DNA from: Rhodanobacter sp. A1T4
GTDB lineage: Bacteria; Pseudomonadota; Gammaproteobacteria; Xanthomonadales; Rhodanobacteraceae
Length of the DNA: 64,000 nt
Direction of reading: 5' to 3'
Assembly: GCF_014207185.1 (NCBI RefSeq)
Contig: NZ_JACHCP010000012.1
Span: 1 to 64,000 of the forward strand
Made by a program: the position numbers and the translations under genes. Positions 1 through 8,761 of this stretch are shown piece after piece (the first letter of the stretch is position 1; each line of letters starts with the position of its first letter). The notes beneath the pieces are model-generated. The model did no database searches. It was not told the DNA's origin and was given only the letters and a program-made list of their open reading frames with translations.

Positions 1-123
1 CGACGAATCGCTTCATGCCCGAATCCACTCACCAAGTCAGGTTAGGATAGCGACACCATGTGGCTAGTTGTTTTCACACAGCCTCGGTCGAAAGCCGCCG
101 TTCAATGTCCCGTTCCGACGTCG

Positions 124-759
124 CTACCCGCCGTGTCGATTATGTCGTTCGGCCAACAACGCCACGACATCAGTCAGCGATAGACCGCGTGCGCGCAACA
201 CCACGATAAGGTGAAAAATGAGATCGGCTGACTCACCGAGCAATTCGGCATCGCCTTGGGCCACGGCGGCGAGCGCCGTCTCAACTCCCTCTTCGCCAAC
301 TTTCTGCGCCATCCGGCGGATGCCGTCGTCAAACAGCTGGGTGGTGTAACTGCCTGCGGGTCGTTCGGCGTGACGCTGCGCAACCAGGGCGTCGAGTTCG
401 GCGAGAAATCCTGGTGGCGGCCGTACGTCGGCGCGTTCGCCAAAGCAGCTTGAGGTGCCTTCGTGGCAGGTTGGGCCGTTGGGTTCCGCCTGTATCAGCA
501 AGGTATCGGCGTCGCAATCGATGCGGATGGATTTGAGTGTCAGCACGTTGCCGGAGCTTTCGCCCTTGGTCCACAGGCGCTGCTTGCTGCGGCTATAGAA
601 GGTCACATGTCCGCTGCTCTGTGTCTGCGTCAACGCCTCGGCATTCATGTAGCCGAGCATCAGCACTTCGCCGCTTTGCCAGTGCTGCACGATAGCTGGC
701 AGCAAACCATCGCCCTTGGCCCAGTCAAGTCGCCTGAGATCGGTATTGGAATCGCTCAT
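124..759 (-). CDS. hisIE: Bifunctional phosphoribosyl-AMP cyclohydrolase / phosphoribosyl-ATP pyrophosphatase
   Basis: Catalyses histidine steps 2 and 3. The N-terminal HisI domain (about residues 10-112) shows the metal ligands D81/C82/D83 and C98, H99, C105. The C-terminal HisE domain (about 117-211) carries the KVGEEGVET helix typical of the pyrophosphatase. The 211-residue length fits the fused enzyme. The frame stays open upstream into hisF, but the ATG at 759 preceded by AAGGA gives the normal N-terminus. It is the last gene of the his operon, 19 bp after hisF. No clear terminator was seen in bases 1-123. Confidence 0.96.
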   Translation of the reverse strand: MSDSNTDLRRLDWAKGDGLLPAIVQHWQSGEVLMLGYMNAEALTQTQSSGHVTFYSRSKQRLWTKGESSGNVLTLKSIRIDCDADTLLIQAEPNGPTCHEGTSSCFGERADVRPPPGFLAELDALVAQRHAERPAGSYTTQLFDDGIRRMAQKVGEEGVETALAAVAQGDAELLGESADLIFHLIVVLRARGLSLTDVVALLAERHNRHGG

Positions 760-778
760 CGCTTGTTTTCCTTGAGAC

Positions 779-1549
779 TCATAACCGCACCGCCACGCCT
801 TGGGCGCGCAAATACTTTTTGAGTTCGGGTATGGCGATGGCGCCGGAGTGGAACACACTGGCGGCGAGTGCACCGTCCACATCGGCTTCGACGAAGGCAT
901 CGCGAAAGTGTTCGGGCACACCGGCACCACCGGAAGCAACCAGCGGCACATGGCAAACGGCACGCGCCACGGAAAGTTGTTCGAGATCGTAGCCTTTGCG
1001 CACGCCATCGCTGCCCATGCAATTGAGCACGATCTCGCCCGCACCGCGCTGCTGCGCTTCAAGCATCCAGTCCAGCGTCTTGCGGGCCAGCGCCTGCGTC
1101 TTGTCAGGATCCCCGGTGTACTGGCGCACGCGCCATTCGCCGTCGGTATCACGCAGCGAATCGATGCCGACGACGACACACTGCACACCAAAGGCGGCAG
1201 CCAGTTCGTCGATCAATGCGGGCCGCTCTAGTGCAGGCGAGTTCACCGAGATCTTGTCGGCGCCGGCATGCAGCACCGCACGCGCTTCGTCGACTGAGCG
1301 AATACCGCCAGCGACACAGAAGGGAATGTCGATGACTCGCGCCACACGCTCGACCCAGTCGCGATCCACGCTACGCCCCTCTGGGCTGGCAGTGATGTCG
1401 TAGAAAACCAGCTCGTCCGCGCCCTCGTCGCGATAACGCAGTGCCAGGTCGACGATTTCGCCCATCACCACATGGTCGCGAAACTGCACACCCTTCACTA
1501 CTTTGCCATCGCGCACATCGAGGCAAGGGATAAGTCGGCGACTCAGCAT
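779..1549 (-). CDS. hisF: Imidazole glycerol phosphate synthase cyclase subunit
   Basis: The cyclase half of IGP synthase uses ammonia from HisH to turn PRFAR into IGP and AICAR. The 256-residue TIM barrel starts with the family signature [15 protein letters not shown], in which D11 is the catalytic acid. A second acidic strand end (GIDSLRD) lies near the middle. The phosphate-binding glycines VASGGAG occur near the C-terminus. It overlaps hisA by 7 bp, so translation is probably coupled. Length and motifs are standard. Confidence 0.97.
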   Translation of the reverse strand: MLSRRLIPCLDVRDGKVVKGVQFRDHVVMGEIVDLALRYRDEGADELVFYDITASPEGRSVDRDWVERVARVIDIPFCVAGGIRSVDEARAVLHAGADKISVNSPALERPALIDELAAAFGVQCVVVGIDSLRDTDGEWRVRQYTGDPDKTQALARKTLDWMLEAQQRGAGEIVLNCMGSDGVRKGYDLEQLSVARAVCHVPLVASGGAGVPEHFRDAFVEADVDGALAASVFHSGAIAIPELKKYLRAQGVAVRL

Positions 1550-2286
1550 GCCAATGCCTCCTCGATGGTAAACCGTCCTTCCAGCAGAGCGCGGCCGAGA
1601 ATCACGCCTTTCGCCCCGACCTCTCGAGCGGCGCGGATATCATCCAGCGAACGAACGCCGCCAGACGCCTGCACCGCCAACGCCGGGACGGTTTGCGCAA
1701 GGTGTCGATACAGATCGAGATTGAAGCCGGCCAGCATGCCGTCACGGTCGATGTCCGTACACAACAAATGACGCGCCCCCTTCTCCGCATACCACGGCGC
1801 CAGTTCGTCCAGCGTGCGCGATTCCATTTCGGTCCAGCCGGCGCTTGGCAGCACCCAATGACCGTCGATCCTGCGTGTATCAAGCGCGATCGTCAGCTGC
1901 TCGGCGCCGTATCGCGTCAGCCAGCCCGCCACGAGTTCGGGATCGCGAATCGCCACGCTGCCGAGCACTACGCGGCTCACGCCGGCGCTGAACAGTCGGC
2001 TGAGATCGTTTTCGCCGCGTACGCCACCACCGGCCTGAATTCGCATGCCGTCCGCGGCGATCGACTCGATAACGGCGAGATTGTCGAGGTTGCCGGAACG
2101 GGCACCATCCAGATCGACCAGATGTAACCAGGTCGCTCCGGCTGCGGCATAACGCTGCGCCAGCTCGCATGGATCGGCTTCGTATGTAGTCTGCTGCGCA
2201 TAGTCGCCCTGCTTCAATCGCACCACCTTTCCGCCGCGCAGATCGATGGCGGGGATGACATTCAAGCTCACGGCATCCGTACTCAC
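1543..2286 (-). CDS. hisA: ProFAR isomerase (HisA)
   Basis: Opens the ribose ring of ProFAR to PRFAR, step 4 of histidine synthesis. The 247-residue barrel has the N-terminal [15 protein letters not shown] motif with the catalytic aspartate, and a second aspartate in [10 protein letters not shown]. The start is a GTG whose GTGA overlaps the hisH stop by 4 bp; a second GTG five codons downstream is possible. Cytoplasmic, and positioned between hisH and hisF as in most proteobacterial his operons. Confidence 0.96.
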   Translation of the reverse strand: MSTDAVSLNVIPAIDLRGGKVVRLKQGDYAQQTTYEADPCELAQRYAAAGATWLHLVDLDGARSGNLDNLAVIESIAADGMRIQAGGGVRGENDLSRLFSAGVSRVVLGSVAIRDPELVAGWLTRYGAEQLTIALDTRRIDGHWVLPSAGWTEMESRTLDELAPWYAEKGARHLLCTDIDRDGMLAGFNLDLYRHLAQTVPALAVQASGGVRSLDDIRAAREVGAKGVILGRALLEGRFTIEEALAC

Positions 2287-2873
2287 AGGCTGAGGAAATT
2301 CTTGAGCAATCTGGCGCCGACAGCAGCCGAGCGCTCGGGATGAAACTGCATGCCGTGGAAATTGTCGCGCGCGATCACCGCGGAAAAATCTCCACCGAAG
2401 TCCGCCGTGGCGAGACTGTATTCGCCGGCCGGTACGGCATAGCTGTGCACGAAGTACGCGCTGTCGTCGTAGCCTAAACCCGCGATCAGCGGATGCGATT
2501 GCCGGGCCACCAGCTGATTCCAGCCCATATGCGGCACGCGTATACCCGGGGCTTCAGTGAAGCGTCGCACCGAGCCGGGAATCACGCCAAGACATTCGGT
2601 GTGGCCCTCTTCCGAATCCGTGCACAGCAGCTGCATGCCAAGGCACACGCCGAGCACCGGCTGGGTCAGTGCACGCATCACGTCGACAAGGCCCAGCTCG
2701 CACAACCGTGCCATACCCGGGCCGGCGGCGCCGACACCAGGGAGAATCACTTTGTCCGCCGCGCGAATCGTCTCGGCATCGGCGGTCAACTCAGCATCGA
2801 CGCCAAGCCGCTGCAATGCATAACGCACGGAACCGATATTGGTACCGCCCGCATCGACCAGCACCACGCTCAT
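2283..2873 (-). CDS. hisH: Imidazole glycerol phosphate synthase glutamine amidotransferase subunit
   Basis: Class I glutaminase that supplies ammonia to HisF. The nucleophile elbow LGVCLGMQ places the active cysteine at C77, and the HPE motif gives H178 and E180, completing the triad. The 196-residue length is normal. Its ATG overlaps the hisB stop by one base, and its stop overlaps the GTG of hisA. It should form a heterodimer with the HisF encoded two genes downstream. Confidence 0.96.
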   Translation of the reverse strand: MSVVLVDAGGTNIGSVRYALQRLGVDAELTADAETIRAADKVILPGVGAAGPGMARLCELGLVDVMRALTQPVLGVCLGMQLLCTDSEEGHTECLGVIPGSVRRFTEAPGIRVPHMGWNQLVARQSHPLIAGLGYDDSAYFVHSYAVPAGEYSLATADFGGDFSAVIARDNFHGMQFHPERSAAVGARLLKNFLSL

Positions 2874-3937
2874 TACAACGTGCCCTTGGTGCTGGGCAGC
2901 TCGCTACCTTCGCGACAAATCGCCTGTCGCAGGGTGCGTGCGAAAACCTTGAAGCAGCCTTCGACCATGTGGTGTGCGTTCTCGCCGTGTACGGTGAGAT
3001 GCAGATTCGCGCCCAGCGTTTCGCAGACCGAACGGAAAAAATGCGGCACCAGTTCGGTCGGCACATCGCCCACGTGTTCGCGTGGAAAGCTGCCTTCGAA
3101 CACCAAGTACGGCCGACCGGAAAGATCCAATGCCGCACTCGCTTGCGATTCGTCCATCGGTAACGTGAAACCGTAGCGCCCGATACCGCGCTTGTCACCG
3201 AGCGCCTGCTTCAGCGCCTGACCCAGCGCGAGCGCGGAATCCTCGATGGTGTGGTGCTCATCGATATGCGTATCGCCATCGCACTGAAGTTCGAGTGCAA
3301 AGCCGCCGTGCTTGCCGATCTGTTCCAGCATGTGATCGAAAAAGCCCAGACCAGTGTGCACCTTCGGATCGGCGACGCGATCAAGGTCTACATTGACGGT
3401 GATGCGGGTTTCCTTGGTGTTACGGACGACCGTGGCCATGCGTGGCGCATCGAGCAGTTGATGCGCAATGGCATCCCAGGTCATGCCTTGCGGTCCGACC
3501 CGGCAGCCCCGCACGCCCAGGTTCGCCGCGAACTGCAGATCGGTTTCACGATCACCTACCATCGCCGATGCCGCGCGACTCCAGTCATCACTGGCGAGAT
3601 AGTGACGCACCATGCCGATACCCGGCTTGCGCGTATCGAGGTGCTCATACGGAAAACTGCGGTCGATCAGGATTTCATGGAAGCCGATACCTTGCGAGGC
3701 CAGTATGCGTAGCAGCAGCTCCTGCGGGCCGATAAAGTCGGCTTCCGGAAAGCTGGGCGTACCCAGACCGTCCTGGTTCGTCACCATGACCAGCTGATAG
3801 CCCGCACCCACGAAGCGCTGCAGCGCCGCCACCACGCCGGGCAGCAAGGCCAGCTTTTCAAAGCGATCGATCTGCTCGTCCGCGGGTTCTTCGATCAGGC
3901 AGCCATCGCGATCGACAAACAGAATCTTGCGGCTCAT
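2873..3937 (-). CDS. hisB: Bifunctional histidinol-phosphatase / imidazoleglycerol-phosphate dehydratase
   Basis: Fused enzyme for steps 6 and 8. The N-terminal HAD phosphatase (about 1-165) begins [12 protein letters not shown] with catalytic D9 and D11. The C-terminal dehydratase (about 168-354) has duplicated metal-binding histidine motifs, including [14 protein letters not shown]. The 354-residue length matches the enterobacterial and xanthomonad fused form. It lies between hisC and hisH with 4-bp and 1-bp overlaps. Confidence 0.97.
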   Translation of the reverse strand: MSRKILFVDRDGCLIEEPADEQIDRFEKLALLPGVVAALQRFVGAGYQLVMVTNQDGLGTPSFPEADFIGPQELLLRILASQGIGFHEILIDRSFPYEHLDTRKPGIGMVRHYLASDDWSRAASAMVGDRETDLQFAANLGVRGCRVGPQGMTWDAIAHQLLDAPRMATVVRNTKETRITVNVDLDRVADPKVHTGLGFFDHMLEQIGKHGGFALELQCDGDTHIDEHHTIEDSALALGQALKQALGDKRGIGRYGFTLPMDESQASAALDLSGRPYLVFEGSFPREHVGDVPTELVPHFFRSVCETLGANLHLTVHGENAHHMVEGCFKVFARTLRQAICREGSELPSTKGTL

Positions 3938-5010
3938 GCGCGTGCCTCCTGAAGTGCACTCGCCTTCAGTACATCAAGCACGCGCGCATTCTCCTGTGGT
4001 GTGCCGATGGTGATACGCAGCGCATCATCCAGATTCGGATAGCGGCGTACATCGCGCACTACGATGCCTGCCGCCAGCAGACGCTGATATGCCGCACCGG
4101 GATCGTCGAAACGTACGGCAACAAAATTTGCATGGGACGGCAACACTTCGCGCACACCAGCGAGCCTGACTAACGCTTTCTGCATGACGTCGCGCTGCTC
4201 GCGAATAACGGCAAGATGTTCACGAGCACTTTGTTGGCCCACCGTCGATAACGCGGATAGCGCAGCAGCCACGCAAGGCAAAGGCAACGGATATGGCGCC
4301 ATGATCCGACGCAGCAGGGCAATCACTTCAGCTGATGCGAGCAGACTGCCAATGCGCGCACCAGCCAGTGCCCACGCCTTGGACAACGTGCGCAGTACGG
4401 CGAGATTTTCGTGGCGATCGATCAACTCGATAGCGCTATCGGCATCGGAGAATTCGATATACGCCTCGTCCACGATCAACAGCGCGCGACCCGACAGCGT
4501 CTGCGCCAGACGCTCAATGTCGGCACGCGGCACGATCTGGCCGGTAGGGTTGTTGGGCGTGCAAATGAAGACCAGTTTCACCGCAGGCGTCACCGCCGCC
4601 AGCAGCGCATCGACATCCAGCGTGAAATCAGATTTCAACGCCACTTCGACAACGTGCGCATTCTGGATGCGAGCACAAACGGAATACATGCCGAAGGTCG
4701 GCGGCTGGATCAAGATCGCATCCTGGCCCGCGCGACAGAATGCCCGCACCAGCAGATCGATCGCCTCATCGCTGCCGCGACCGACCAGCAGCTGTTCGCG
4801 ATGCACACCGTAGAGCTCGGCCAGTGTATCGATCAATGCCGATGGTTGCGGCTCAGGGTAGCGGTTGCAGCCAACCCCGGCATCGCCCTCCGGCAACCAC
4901 GACGACTCGTTGGCGTTGAGCCATATCTGTCCATCGCTAGCCTCCATGCGCGCCGACGAATACGGCTGCATGGCGCGGATTTCCGGGCGTGCGAGATCGA
5001 GCACGCTCAT
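3934..5010 (-). CDS. hisC: Histidinol-phosphate aminotransferase
   Basis: PLP-dependent fold-type I transaminase converting imidazole acetol phosphate and glutamate to histidinol phosphate. The 358-residue protein has the cofactor motifs NPTGQIVP and DEAYIEF and the PLP lysine context [14 protein letters not shown]. An arginine near the C-terminus ([10 protein letters not shown]) binds the substrate carboxylate. Start and stop overlap hisD and hisB by 4 bp each. Confidence 0.96.
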   Translation of the reverse strand: MSVLDLARPEIRAMQPYSSARMEASDGQIWLNANESSWLPEGDAGVGCNRYPEPQPSALIDTLAELYGVHREQLLVGRGSDEAIDLLVRAFCRAGQDAILIQPPTFGMYSVCARIQNAHVVEVALKSDFTLDVDALLAAVTPAVKLVFICTPNNPTGQIVPRADIERLAQTLSGRALLIVDEAYIEFSDADSAIELIDRHENLAVLRTLSKAWALAGARIGSLLASAEVIALLRRIMAPYPLPLPCVAAALSALSTVGQQSAREHLAVIREQRDVMQKALVRLAGVREVLPSHANFVAVRFDDPGAAYQRLLAAGIVVRDVRRYPNLDDALRITIGTPQENARVLDVLKASALQEARA

Positions 5011-6374
5011 GATTTTCCCTCGGAAGATTCGCCATTCAGCGCGGCCAGACGCATCGTTACCGCGCGCCGGTGCGCTTCCAACTGCTCGGCCGCCGCGAGC
5101 GTTGCCGCGCAGGGACCGATCGCGCGCAGACCTTCCGGCGTCACTTCCTGCACGGTGATCTGCTTCTGGAAACTCGCCACCGACACGCCGCTGTAGCTAC
5201 GCGCGTAGCCATAGGTTGGCAGCACGTGATTACTGCCGCTGCAGTAATCACCCAACGACTCCGGTGTCCACGCGCCAAGAAAGATTGAGCCCGCGCTGTC
5301 GATGCTCTCGAGCAAGTTCCGCGGCTTAGCCACCTGCAGGATCAAATGCTCCGGCGCATAACGATTACTGACCTCGATCGCCTGCGCCAACGAATCGACC
5401 TTGATCAGGCGGCTCTGCGCCAGCGCCTGCGCGGCAATCGCATTGCGCGGCAACGCGGCGCACTGGCGATCGACTTCACCGGTAACTCTGTCGAGCATCT
5501 CGGCTGAAGGACTGAGCAGGATCACTTGTGAATCCGGCCCATGCTCGGCTTGCGACAGCAGATCAGCCGCGACGAAGGCCGGATTGGCGTCGGCATCGGC
5601 AATCACCAGCACCTCGGACGGACCTGCCGGCATATCGATCGCCGCGCCATCGGGATCACCAGACACCTGCAGCTTGGCTTCGGTGACCCAGGAGTTGCCC
5701 GGGCCAAACAGCTTGTCACACTTGGGCACGCTGGCGGTGCCGTAAGCCATCGCCGCAATCGCCTGCGCGCCGCCGAGTTTGAATACCTTGTGCACGCCGG
5801 TGATGCGCGCCACGTAAAGCACCGCCTCGTCGCAGCGACCGTCCGCTCGCGCAGGCGAGCACATCACCACTTCGCGACAGCCAGCAATACTTGCTGGCAC
5901 GCCCAGCATCAGCGCGGTCGAAGGCAGCGGTGCGCTGCCCGCCGGCACATACAAACCGACTCGACTAATGGGACGCAGCACGCGTTCCACCCGCACGCCG
6001 GGCGCAGTATCTACGCCTACTGGCTGCGGTGCGGCAGCGCGATGAAAGATCTCGATGCGTTCGGCTGCTTCGTGGATCGCCGCCTTCAGCTCTGGAGCGA
6101 GTGCGGTCTCGGCTTCATCGAATTCTGCCTCGCTGACTTCGATCGCATCCAGCGTGCAGTGGTCATACTTCTTGCTCAGCTCCAGCAGCGCCGTATCGCC
6201 GCCCGTGCGCACGCTGGCGATGATCTGCTCGACGCCACGGCGCAGATCGTCCACCCGCGATTGCGCCGGGCGAGCCAGCGCATCGCGGCGACTGGCTTCG
6301 TCCAGCGCATTCCAGTCCAGACGCTTCATGTCGGTACGATTGATGCCGATCGGATTTGCAAAAGCCTTGTTCAT
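5007..6374 (-). CDS. hisD: Histidinol dehydrogenase
   Basis: Performs the last two oxidations from histidinol to histidine with NAD and zinc. The 455-residue protein carries the conserved stretch [14 protein letters not shown] and the zinc/catalytic region [10 protein letters not shown]. The ATG at 6374 has AAGG seven bases upstream; an internal Met at residue 16 lacks a ribosome site. It is preceded by the only sizeable gap in the operon (69 bp after hisG), which contains a 15-bp tandem duplication. Confidence 0.95.
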   Translation of the reverse strand: MNKAFANPIGINRTDMKRLDWNALDEASRRDALARPAQSRVDDLRRGVEQIIASVRTGGDTALLELSKKYDHCTLDAIEVSEAEFDEAETALAPELKAAIHEAAERIEIFHRAAAPQPVGVDTAPGVRVERVLRPISRVGLYVPAGSAPLPSTALMLGVPASIAGCREVVMCSPARADGRCDEAVLYVARITGVHKVFKLGGAQAIAAMAYGTASVPKCDKLFGPGNSWVTEAKLQVSGDPDGAAIDMPAGPSEVLVIADADANPAFVAADLLSQAEHGPDSQVILLSPSAEMLDRVTGEVDRQCAALPRNAIAAQALAQSRLIKVDSLAQAIEVSNRYAPEHLILQVAKPRNLLESIDSAGSIFLGAWTPESLGDYCSGSNHVLPTYGYARSYSGVSVASFQKQITVQEVTPEGLRAIGPCAATLAAAEQLEAHRRAVTMRLAALNGESSEGKS

Positions 6375-6400
6375 GACAACCTTGCTGGTTACGACTCAGG

Positions 6401-6430
6401 AATGACTTGTGATTGAATGACTTTTGATTG
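6401..6430 (-). repeat. 15-bp tandem duplication in the hisG-hisD spacer
   Basis: Two adjacent 15-base units starting AATGACTT and ending GATTG differ at one base. They lie 27 bp upstream of the hisD start. They may only reflect slippage, or may shape the leader between hisG and hisD. Confidence 0.8.
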
Positions 6431-6443
6431 AAGCAGGCTGACG

Positions 6444-7337
6444 CTAGGCCAGCATCTTTTCGACCGGCAGCACATACATCTCGCGCGCTCCGGCCTTCTT
6501 GATTTCTTCCAGCTGCCGCCAGCTCACTTCGCCGGCGCACAGCGCCTGCAGCATCAGCTGATCCGGCTGCCCGGCAACGGCCAGCAACGTTGGCTGCGGC
6601 CCACCCGGCAACAACCGGGTGATCGCCTCCAGCGAACTGCGCGAAGTCTGCAGTAGAAGCAGTCGCGACTCGCGCACCTGGATCACGCCGTCCAACCGCT
6701 TCAGCAGCAGCTCCAACATGTCACCACGCTCGTCAATCGGCAAAGCCAGGGGACCAGCCAGCACGGCTTCACTCTCCAGCAGCACTTCGGCTTCGCGCAA
6801 CTGATTGGCGACCAGTGTTCCACCGCTCTGCACCAGATCGCAGATCGCATCGGCGGTGCCCAGTTTCGGCGCAATTTCGACCGAACCGGATAACGTGACC
6901 ACGCCAGCATTTACCGCATGGGTGCGAAGCCACTCGCCAAGCAGGCCTGGATAGGAGGTGGCAATGCGTTCGCCTTCCAACGTCTGCGGACCCTGATAAT
7001 CCAGCTCCTGCGGCACAGCGATCGACAACCGGCAACGACCGAAGCCGAGCGGGCGCAGTTCGACCAGTGGCGCGGCTTCACGACCAGTGGTGAGTCGAAA
7101 CTCGTCGAGCACGTTGCGACCGACGATGCCCAGATCGCATACACCCTGCGCGATCAGTCCCGGAATATCGTCATCGCGCACCAGCAACAGATCGACCGGC
7201 TCACCTTCGCCGAAGCAGAACAGTTTGTCGCGACTTTGCCGAAAACTCAGACCACAGCGATTGAGCAGCTCCAGCGCCGGCTCAGTCAACCGTCCTGATT
7301 TCTGCATCGCTATGCGTAGTCGATCACGCTGTTTCAT
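6444..7337 (-). CDS. hisG: ATP phosphoribosyltransferase, long form
   Basis: First and feedback-controlled step: condenses ATP and PRPP. The start chosen is the ATG at 7337 (MKQRDRLRIAMQKSGRL), overlapping the yerC stop by 4 bp; this gives 297 residues, the HisG-long form. The catalytic domain covers about 1-220, with a PRPP-loop-like segment near residue 160. A C-terminal regulatory ACT-like domain of about 75 residues is expected to bind histidine. No hisZ is needed for this form, and none is seen. Confidence 0.95.
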   Translation of the reverse strand: MKQRDRLRIAMQKSGRLTEPALELLNRCGLSFRQSRDKLFCFGEGEPVDLLLVRDDDIPGLIAQGVCDLGIVGRNVLDEFRLTTGREAAPLVELRPLGFGRCRLSIAVPQELDYQGPQTLEGERIATSYPGLLGEWLRTHAVNAGVVTLSGSVEIAPKLGTADAICDLVQSGGTLVANQLREAEVLLESEAVLAGPLALPIDERGDMLELLLKRLDGVIQVRESRLLLLQTSRSSLEAITRLLPGGPQPTLLAVAGQPDQLMLQALCAGEVSWRQLEEIKKAGAREMYVLPVEKMLA

Positions 7338-7672
7338 GCCCTGGCCTTTTTTGCTGTCTGCGATTGACGTCGCGCTGCCCGCGCTGCCGCCGCCAGGTAA
7401 CCGCCGTTGCCTTGATTGAGATAGCGCGCCACGCGTCCGATGGTAGTGATGCTGACGGCGGTACGCTCGTGAATTTCGCGATACGAAAGACTTTCCAGCA
7501 GATACGGAACCACACGCCAGCGATCCACCAGCACTTCGAGTTCCGCCGGCGTGCACAGATCACCGAGGAACGCGCTCATCTCGTCAGCACTTTTCAACGA
7601 GAGCAACGCCTCGCAAAGACTCAACTTGGCGGACGCATCGGGCGTCTCCGGATCCAGTGATCGTCGCTTCAT
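7334..7672 (-). CDS. YerC/YecD family TrpR-like regulator
   Basis: The 112-residue all-helical protein resembles the TrpR fold. It has a helical dimer region (about 15-60) and a helix-turn-helix around YREIHERTAVSITTIGRVARYL. It is the first gene of the his transcription unit and overlaps hisG by 4 bp. TrpR-family proteins in this position are regarded as histidine-pathway repressors, so autoregulation of yerC-hisGDCBHAFI is a reasonable inference. No strong ribosome site precedes the ATG. Function is inferred from family and position. Confidence 0.85.
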   Translation of the reverse strand: MKRRSLDPETPDASAKLSLCEALLSLKSADEMSAFLGDLCTPAELEVLVDRWRVVPYLLESLSYREIHERTAVSITTIGRVARYLNQGNGGYLAAAARAARRQSQTAKKARA

Positions 7673-7675
7673 AAC

Positions 7676-7731
7676 GTACTAACGCATTAATACAATAGTT
7701 CAATGGTACATGACACTTCCCAAGCTCGCAA
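7676..7731 (-). promoter_or_regulatory. Candidate his operon promoter with TrpR-like half-sites
   Basis: On the minus strand TTGCGA (7731-7726) and TACCAT (7708-7703) are separated by 17 bp. Just downstream, GAACTA (7701-7696) and TAGTAC (7681-7676) form a one-mismatch dyad that matches the E. coli trp operator half-sites, though the spacer is 14 instead of 6. This would sit between -10 and the yerC ATG, where a repressor could act. Read by eye only. Confidence 0.4.
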
Positions 7732-7958
7732 ACGACTGGAATAGCTATGCCAGGCAACGTTCAGCCATGCTTTCTGCTTCGCACTCCCGCATGGCGAGAA
7801 ACCCGTGCCAGGCCGCAACAACGCGCGCCCCGATGGACGTCGGCAGAAACTATTGAGAACTCTCGATCGCGCGACCAGCAAGGCCTTCAGGCCCAGGCCA
7901 CCCTCAAAATTCAACGCCAAGTACCCACGAGCAACTTGGAAGCCTTGGTGAAAGCCAA

Positions 7959-7978
7959 CTGCCACACAGTGTTGGCAG
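7959..7978. promoter_or_regulatory. Inverted repeat CTGCCA-N8-TGGCAG upstream of the response regulator
   Basis: Perfect 6-bp arms end 85 bp before the start of the response regulator gene. It could be an operator or a hairpin. No convincing -35/-10 pair was identified with it. Confidence 0.35.
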
Positions 7979-8062
7979 TAGCCAGTACCCTTATGATTGG
8001 CCCGACATTCAAAAGCCCTGCACGCGTGCCGCCTGAATACCTTCAACCAAGAGTCCCATCGC

Positions 8063-8761
8063 ATGCGGTGTCTGCTTATCGAAGATGACAAAGCTGCCGC
8101 GCAGCTTGTCCAGGACGGACTTCAACGCGCCGGGTTCGCGGTGACCGTTAGCCACGACGGCTCGCGCGGCCTTGCCCTTGCCAACGAAACACAGTGGGAT
8201 GTGATCGTGCTTGATCGGATGCTGCCTGGCGAACTCGATGGGCTCGACATTCTGTCGGCCATGCGTGTGCGAGGCGATGCCACGCCGGTATTGATTCTCA
8301 GCGCGCTCGGCAGCTTGAACGAACGCGTGCGCGGGCTACGCGGCGGTTGTGACGACTACCTGACCAAACCGTTCGCGTTCGACGAGTTGCTGGCCCGTAT
8401 CGAGGCGCTGATCCGCCGAGCCGGCCAGCGCGGTGATCCAGGCATGCTTCTGGTAGGGGATCTACGGGTCGATACGCGCACGCGTCGCGTATATCGCGAT
8501 CAACAGCCGATCACCCTGCAGCCACGCGAATATCAGTTACTGGAGTATCTGGTTCGGCATCAGGGCGAGGTGGTCACCCGAAAGATGTTGCTCTCTGCAG
8601 TGTGGGGCTATCACTTCGACCCGGAGACCAATGTCATCGATGTGCAGATGAGCCGACTGCGCACCAAGATAGACAAGGATGCTGCAATCCCCCTGATTCA
8701 GACTGTACGCGGTGTCGGCTATACCGTCGGCGTGCCCGGCGAAACCACAGACCATGGCTAG
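8063..8761 (+). CDS. OmpR/PhoB-family response regulator
   Basis: Two-component transcription factor of 232 residues. The receiver domain (about 1-115) has the acid pocket E7-D8-D9, the phospho-acceptor D51 in VLDRMLPG and the lysine in TKPFAFDELLAR. The C-terminal winged helix (about 128-226) ends with the typical MSRLRTKID and RGVGYTVG motifs. The ATG at 8063 gives the normal N-terminus. It overlaps the kinase gene by 8 bp. The targets are unknown; the downstream efflux genes are plausible. Confidence 0.94.
   Translation: MRCLLIEDDKAAAQLVQDGLQRAGFAVTVSHDGSRGLALANETQWDVIVLDRMLPGELDGLDILSAMRVRGDATPVLILSALGSLNERVRGLRGGCDDYLTKPFAFDELLARIEALIRRAGQRGDPGMLLVGDLRVDTRTRRVYRDQQPITLQPREYQLLEYLVRHQGEVVTRKMLLSAVWGYHFDPETNVIDVQMSRLRTKIDKDAAIPLIQTVRGVGYTVGVPGETTDHG

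Larger units (their letters stand above)
7673..8062. other. 390-bp divergent intergenic region between yerC and the response regulator gene
   Basis: Short open frames occur on both strands here but look non-coding: Arg/Ser-rich, without ribosome sites or domains. The left end holds the candidate yerC promoter and a TrpR-like dyad. The right end holds the dyad CTGCCA-N8-TGGCAG (7959-7978). Nothing else was recognised between about 7740 and 7950. Confidence 0.6.

Noticed and set aside
124-1191. Apparent N-terminal extension fusing HisIE to an upstream Arg/Pro-rich segment
   Set aside because: The extension is the hisF gene read in another frame; the ATG at 759 with AAGGA gives the normal enzyme.
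7687-8091. Open frames on both strands in the yerC/response-regulator gap
   Set aside because: Arg/Ser-rich sequences with no ribosome site, no domain and overlap with the regulator start.
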